Assembly: GCF_009827335.1 (NCBI RefSeq) | Contig: NZ_WTYH01000001.1 | Location: 2,455,501 to 2,519,500 of the forward strand | From: Aurantiacibacter arachoides | GTDB taxonomy: Bacteria > Pseudomonadota > Alphaproteobacteria > Sphingomonadales > Sphingomonadaceae | Length of the DNA stretch: 64,000 nt | Reading direction: 5' to 3' | Shown here: piece after piece, positions 59,975-64,000 of the stretch | Numbering within the stretch: the first letter of the stretch is position 1 | How the letters are laid out: every line of letters begins with the position of its first letter | Notes under the pieces: generated by a model | What the model was told of the DNA's origin: nothing | What the model saw: the letters and a program-made list of their open reading frames with translations, nothing else | Databases searched by the model: none | Made by a program: the position numbers and the translations under genes

Positions 59975-60334
59975 TCATTGGAAGTCCAATCCAATTATGA
60001 ATACCCTGCTCTCCGAACCTTTTTCGGTTTGGTAAATAAAAGCTCTGACCTCAGCTTCGAACGACGACCCACCTTCCTGAAATTCTCCAGCAACTCGCAT
60101 TGTTTGAAGTTCTTCTTTTGTGGCATACGAAATAACAACACCTTGGAGCGGCAAGTCGCAATTATATTTGGTAAGGTTTGGATTATCTGTTCCAACCCCA
60201 CTCCAAGATAAGTGAAGGGGGACGGTGTGGTAGCCGTCTTCGAGTCCAAGGGCTCGACATGGGTCTGGCCTAGGCGAGCAGGCAGAAAGGATTATTCCAA
60301 TAACGAATGCCCAGAGACTAGCTCTTATCAGCAC
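59975..60334 (-). CDS. Small lipoprotein, candidate immunity protein of the first Rhs toxin
   Basis: 119 residues. GTG at 60334 has AAGGGG eight bases before it and gives VLIRASLWAFVIGIILSAC, a lipoprotein signal with lipobox LSAC. The mature part contains two further Cys (PDPC, NCDL) and ends FIIGLDFQ. An ATG at 60370 overlapping the toxin gene is the alternative. It starts 11 bases after the stop of the metallopeptidase-like Rhs tip, the usual place of an immunity gene. AT-richer than the chromosome around it. No family recognised; immunity is inference. Confidence 0.6.
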   Translation of the reverse strand: MLIRASLWAFVIGIILSACSPRPDPCRALGLEDGYHTVPLHLSWSGVGTDNPNLTKYNCDLPLQGVVISYATKEELQTMRVAGEFQEGGSSFEAEVRAFIYQTEKGSESRVFIIGLDFQ

Positions 60335-60345
60335 TTCAAGGCCCC

Positions 60346-61542
60346 TTAACGCGCTTGTTGCCGAAACCATTCATCTTCTTGCCTCCAACAAGCCTCAGAA
60401 CCGATGCTTCGGCGGCAAGACTCAAATGCCCGAAGCCTGAGGTACTGCCCATGAGAACGGTTCCCAAAACCAGCGCTTCGGTCCCAGCCCTGCGACCGAC
60501 CAATCCAATAATCATGAGCATACGCAGTAAACTCCTTCTGATACTGCGAATTATTGTTGAATCGTTGCAAAGCGTGAATTGCCTCATGCCCGAGAACAAT
60601 CATTCCATAGGTCCGCGTAGAAATACGTTCCTCCCTTGCGGTTTCCTGGATCATAGTAAAATTAAGAGTTATGTCTCCACCATCGGTAACGCCTGGAGCG
60701 TCTTGCGTATTATCAAAGCTAATTGTAATCCCATTCTCTTCTCCAGGATCTCCTAATGCATTCGCAACTCTGGCGCCAACGCGTTCAGCAATACGTGAGC
60801 CTGTTCCTGTCATTCTGATGCGCGAGATTTCGCCACGCAATGTTTCGACAGTTTCGCACTGCATTCTGCTGCCTTCGCATACATATAGCCCGGTCGGATC
60901 CACCGAATTAATCGGGTCATTCCCCACATAAGCATAGAGGTTGACATTATCCTCATACCCGATGGGATCGGTCTGCATGAACCTTCCCAGCGCCGGCGAA
61001 TACATTCGGGCTTTGTAGTAATAAAGTCCTAGCTCAGCGAGCCACGCCTGCCCGGTGTATTGGAAACGGCCGCCGTTACTCGAACCCAGCATACCGTACG
61101 GATCGTAGGAGTTGCTTAGCGGTGCGCCTGCGCTTGCAGTTGAAGAATAGATGATCGATCCACGCGCATCGGCGTAGAGATAGCGGGCGTTACCAATTGC
61201 GTTGCTCGCGCCAGCGTAACTGATCAGCGGGTCATCGACACCCGCCGCAGGGCCGTGGATGTGCCGCGCGAACATAGTACCGGCAGCACTGTACTCGCCG
61301 ACCAACGCATCGCCATCATAAAGCATGCGGGTCGTCGATTGCAGGACACCCGCGTTATAGCCCTGCACCTCGTACAGCCGCCCCATTGGGTCGTACCTGA
61401 GCTGCGCCGCCAGCGAGCCAGTGTAGCCGCTCGTATCTGTGGGACAAGCCGTTCCTGCTCGAGCGCGCATACGAACGAGGCGGTTTTCGATGTCGTATTG
61501 ATAGACCCACTGCCCATCGGCGATGAGATTACCGCTGCCGCC
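60346..61542 (-). CDS. Orphan Rhs C-terminal cassette with HExxH metallopeptidase-like tip
   Basis: Open frame continues to 61620, but the Rhs likeness starts near 61542 ([20 protein letters not shown]), so it is a displaced 3' fragment lacking the N-terminal barrel. The Rhs core ends with [39 protein letters not shown] and DPTGLY. The roughly 180-residue variable tip holds [11 protein letters not shown] (HExxH, bases 60574-60588) followed by [11 protein letters not shown], whose Glu could be the third zinc ligand. This suggests a zinc peptidase toxin. No own start codon with a ribosome site was seen, so expression may need recombination with the intact gene upstream, a pattern known for orphan Rhs-CT modules. 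Confidence 0.78.
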   Translation of the reverse strand, partial: GGSGNLIADGQWVYQYDIENRLVRMRARAGTACPTDTSGYTGSLAAQLRYDPMGRLYEVQGYNAGVLQSTTRMLYDGDALVGEYSAAGTMFARHIHGPAAGVDDPLISYAGASNAIGNARYLYADARGSIIYSSTASAGAPLSNSYDPYGMLGSSNGGRFQYTGQAWLAELGLYYYKARMYSPALGRFMQTDPIGYEDNVNLYAYVGNDPINSVDPTGLYVCEGSRMQCETVETLRGEISRIRMTGTGSRIAERVGARVANALGDPGEENGITISFDNTQDAPGVTDGGDITLNFTMIQETAREERISTRTYGMIVLGHEAIHALQRFNNNSQYQKEFTAYAHDYWIGRSQGWDRSAGFGNRSHGQYLRLRAFESCRRSIGSEACWRQEDEWFRQQAR

Positions 61543-61620
61543 TCGATCGGGCGCTGGTTTGCGATGATGTCGAACATGATCGCAGGCTAACTCACCGGGG
61601 AGATGGCGTATAGGCTTCAT

Positions 61621-62296
61621 TGGCCCGTAGGCAACGCCGCTGGTGACTATAACAGTTCAACCAGTTTGTCCTCCAGCACAGCATGATGGTAGTGCGAGCG
61701 CGATACTTATGCTGTGAATGTATCGCAACCGCCCCGTGGGTTGTGCGCGTCCATCGCTCGACCTTCGAAGTCTAGCATGCGCAAATGCACCTTTCTTGAA
61801 TCAAGCGTGGCGGCGATGGTGAGGTGGCCCGCTTTGGCAGTCGAGCCGCGTCACCACCAGTATGGCTCTCGCGCAAGAAATCCAGCGCGGCATAGAACTC
61901 ACCCCCCCCCTGATCGACCGATGACGCTTGCGCTGCGAACAGTTCGGCATCATTCTTTGCAGCAAGCTAATAACGTCTTGAAGCCCGCTATATTTTGGCG
62001 GAGACAGCCTCATGTCGTGAACCACTATACTAAAAGTCTTTTCATCTAATGGGAGTCACGTCTTACGCGCCAGCAACCCTCGTCCTCTAGCTGTCGCGCG
62101 GGCAAACGGTTGGTCAGCGCTCCGCAATGCCTATTCGGCACCTTGCCGCAACATGAGCCCGCACCGCCATACGATCGCACAAACGTGTTGCCCGGGTGGC
62201 GCTTACCATTTCCTCGAGTGCCGTCGTAAAATAAAGCAGTGCCAACTTTCCTTTATTGGCCGATCCGCGATGAAAAGCAAACTGTGTATAGAATAT
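61621..62296. other. 676-base gap between the two Rhs cassettes
   Basis: No intact gene. Minus-strand pieces such as LTIAATLDSRKVHLRMLDFE hint at a decayed coding segment. A run of nine C lies at 61912-61920. Composition is mixed, falling to AT-rich near 62030 and 62220-62296. Probably debris from cassette insertion. Confidence 0.4.
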
Positions 62297-62719
62297 CTAT
62301 AGATCATCTGCATCAGAGAAATTAACGACTTCAAATACAAAGTTTTGCAAGCAAAAGTTCGGCACAAAACTTCCCCCATAGTATCTTTTGTTTAAAAACC
62401 TGTCCACGTCATTTTCACCAGTAGGCAAACTCTCGTAATCCACGGCTCGCCCGTTAATCTCGACAAACGAGCCCTCGAAGGCAGGCAATCGCCTAGCTAG
62501 GCTTTCGTCGGTCACAAGGCTAACACAGCGTGGCTCATTATTTGAAAAAGGTCGATACTGATTGATGTCCCTCAAAGGGAAGACAATCCATTCTCCGCGA
62601 TATGCTAGCCAGCCTGTGACCATGGTTGATGTCTGAACGATATCCGTCTGGGAGGTTGGCTCCGCTCTCGTGCATGAAGTAGTTAACAAGGCAAAAACAA
62701 ATGCCACATTCCACACCAA
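62297..62719 (-). CDS. Small lipoprotein, candidate immunity protein of the second Rhs toxin
   Basis: 140 residues from the TTG at 62719, or 139 from the GTG directly after it. The start VWNVAFVFALLTTSC is a lipoprotein signal with lipobox TTSC. Mature region includes VTGWLAYRGEWIVFPLRDIN and EGSFVEINGRAVDYESL, beta-strand-rich. GAGGA lies upstream, within the last codons of the toxin gene. It begins four bases after the toxin stop, so it is coupled to the toxin. Same arrangement as the 59975-60334 lipoprotein. No named family known to me. Confidence 0.62.
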   Translation of the reverse strand: MVWNVAFVFALLTTSCTRAEPTSQTDIVQTSTMVTGWLAYRGEWIVFPLRDINQYRPFSNNEPRCVSLVTDESLARRLPAFEGSFVEINGRAVDYESLPTGENDVDRFLNKRYYGGSFVPNFCLQNFVFEVVNFSDADDL

Positions 62720-62723
62720 TTTC

Positions 62724-64000
62724 TTAGCATCCTCGCGATGGTGGCCCTGCGGACGGCCTCCGACCTTCAATATGTCGTGGAGCCCCGCCTCTCGAAATTG
62801 TTCCATCCAACGCCCATGCTCCATTTCGAAATATCCCATAGACTTCCCGTTGACGCGCTGTGGCGTAATCCCCAGCCCCCGGCCAACTAAAGGCCCAATC
62901 AGGGTGGGTGTGAACCGCGGCGATTGTCTGCATTTGTATATCATCGGAAATCATCGCAGTCTGCTGCCCCAGGACATTTCCGCAAACTGTAACTTCATCA
63001 ATTCTTGTCTCTGGCTCAAAAATAGACCCGTCAATAAGAATAAGCCAGAGCTGCTCACGCGGATATGTGCGTCTGCCAAAGTCTAAAGACCGTCCATTGA
63101 AACGATTTCGACGGGATGCCTCCTTCACAAGAGCGTCTATAGTTTGGATGGCGTAATCCATAAAATCATCATCGTTCTCGCCGCAAATGTCTTTCAGATT
63201 TGAGGACGATGTCTTACCAAAGAACCCAAATGAGCAGCCGTATTCAATGTCGTCGTTATCATTTACCGCGGCCAATCCACTAGGATCGACTCCATTCAAA
63301 GGGTCATTCCCCACATAGGTATATATATTCATCCCATCGCCGTATTCAATCGGATCGGTTTGCATGAACCGGCCAAGTGTCGGCGAGTACATGCGCGCTT
63401 TATAGTAATACAAACCGAGCTCAGGGACCCACGCCTGCGCCGTGTACTGGAACCGGCCGACGTTGTCCTGATCCGGCACGCCATATTCGTCATATGCGTT
63501 GGCTGCGATCAGGCTTCCCTGATAATCCGTCACTGCCACGGTCGAGCCCAGGCGGTCGGCATGGAGATAGCGGCGGTTGGCGTTCGAGACTGCGGCGCCC
63601 TCATACCAGATCACCGGGTCGTCGCCCGCCCCCGGTCCGTGAACATAGCGTCTCAGCAGGGTACCATTGCCCGAGTACTCAAGCACCAAATCTTGCCCGT
63701 CGTAGTAGTGGCGCCGCTGGGAACCGCTCGCACTGTTGCTGACCTCGTAGAGGCGACCGAGCGGATCGTAGCGCAGCGTTACTGTGGCGGGACCGGTGAC
63801 CGCCGAGACCATGCGGTTCTCGGTGTCGTAGGTCCATGTCGTGGTGCCGTCCGAGGTCAGGTTCCCGCTGGCGTCATAACCGTAGGACACAGCCTCCACC
63901 ACGGCGTACTGGTTCAGTCCGTTCGGCGCGTAGTCGAGATCGAAGTTTACATGGTTTCCAAACGCATAGGCATCGTTGTCGCGCGTCTCGCTCGTCAGCT
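62724..64000 (-). CDS. Rhs repeat protein with JAB-like HxHP toxin tip, N-terminus off the window
   Basis: 425 codons visible; the frame is open to base 64000 (LTSETRDNDAYAFGNHVNFD at the edge). Several YD repeats (YGYDASGNLTSDGTTTWTYD, LRYDPLGRLYEV) lead to the core end [38 protein letters not shown]. The tip of about 180 residues contains AAVHTHPDWAFSWPGAGDYA (HTH codons at 62904-62912), reminiscent of the HxHP...S...D metal site of JAB/MPN peptidases used as polymorphic toxins. Strong core identity with the cassette at 60346-61542 shows common origin. The visible part has no frameshift. Confidence 0.85.
   Translation of the reverse strand, partial: LTSETRDNDAYAFGNHVNFDLDYAPNGLNQYAVVEAVSYGYDASGNLTSDGTTTWTYDTENRMVSAVTGPATVTLRYDPLGRLYEVSNSASGSQRRHYYDGQDLVLEYSGNGTLLRRYVHGPGAGDDPVIWYEGAAVSNANRRYLHADRLGSTVAVTDYQGSLIAANAYDEYGVPDQDNVGRFQYTAQAWVPELGLYYYKARMYSPTLGRFMQTDPIEYGDGMNIYTYVGNDPLNGVDPSGLAAVNDNDDIEYGCSFGFFGKTSSSNLKDICGENDDDFMDYAIQTIDALVKEASRRNRFNGRSLDFGRRTYPREQLWLILIDGSIFEPETRIDEVTVCGNVLGQQTAMISDDIQMQTIAAVHTHPDWAFSWPGAGDYATARQREVYGIFRNGAWALDGTISRGGAPRHIEGRRPSAGPPSRGC

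Noticed and set aside
61714-62049. Plus-strand 111-codon frame in the Rhs gap
   Set aside because: Passes through the C-run, has no ribosome site and no recognisable similarity.

Overview
The window is GC-rich, densely packed alphaproteobacterial DNA. Gene order and gene content point to Sphingomonadales (Novosphingobium/Erythrobacteraceae-like): lignostilbene-type dioxygenase, LigW-type decarboxylase, metX-metW, hisC with prephenate dehydrogenase, and ATGA/GTGA stop-start overlaps throughout. From about 54.4 kb onward the DNA changes. Intergenic gaps widen, AT-rich stretches appear, and transposase remnants, a phage-type packaging module and Rhs toxin cassettes replace the housekeeping genes.

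Region 1 (1-2.2 kb): msrB (partial), a glutathione S-transferase and two small secreted proteins. Region 2 (2.26-8.8 kb): a five-gene operon of SnoaL/NTF2-like protein, aldehyde dehydrogenase, LigW-like decarboxylase, MFS transporter and benzoylformate-decarboxylase-like ThDP enzyme. Region 3 (8.8-12.4 kb): ECF sigma factor, its anti-sigma factor and a trimeric autotransporter adhesin. Region 4 (12.4-25.6 kb): a lignostilbene-dioxygenase/DUF3237 pair divergent from a MarR regulator, then an aromatic-acid transporter joined to a complete glutathione-dependent formaldehyde-to-CO2 operon (formaldehyde dehydrogenase, two VOC proteins, S-formylglutathione hydrolase, NAD-linked Mo formate dehydrogenase FdsGBAD, MobA, FdhD). 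Regions 2 and 4 share a candidate operator. I read them together as one regulon for lignin-derived diaryl compounds: a deformylating lyase makes a stilbene and formaldehyde, the dioxygenase cuts the stilbene to aromatic aldehydes, the aldehyde dehydrogenase and decarboxylase process them, and formaldehyde is burned to CO2. This is inference.

Region 5 (25.7-32.7 kb): housekeeping genes (VTT membrane protein, metW/metX, hisC, prephenate dehydrogenase, enoyl-CoA hydratase, MaoC hydratase, trxB). Region 6 (32.8-44.4 kb): a Crp/Fnr regulator and a carbohydrate/osmolyte block: glycosyltransferases, a sucrose-phosphate synthase with fused phosphatase, and a minus-strand run otsB-GH15-otsA-YqcI/YcgG-DUF1989-small membrane protein-glycosyltransferase. 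Region 7 (44.6-54.3 kb): a periplasmic PaoABC-type aldehyde oxidoreductase, response regulator, HWE histidine kinase, two small proteins, N-formylglutamate amidohydrolase, transglutaminase-like protein, and an esterase with a ribbon-helix-helix regulator.

Region 8 (54.4-64 kb) is accessory DNA: ParB/DNA-methyltransferase, DUF5681 protein and terminase large subunit without other phage genes; decayed IS6 and REP-associated (Y1) transposases; and two tandem Rhs C-terminal toxin cassettes. One cassette has an HExxH metallopeptidase-like tip and the other an HxHP (JAB-like) tip, and each is followed at once by a small lipoprotein gene that is a good candidate immunity gene. No rRNA, tRNA or CRISPR array was recognised.
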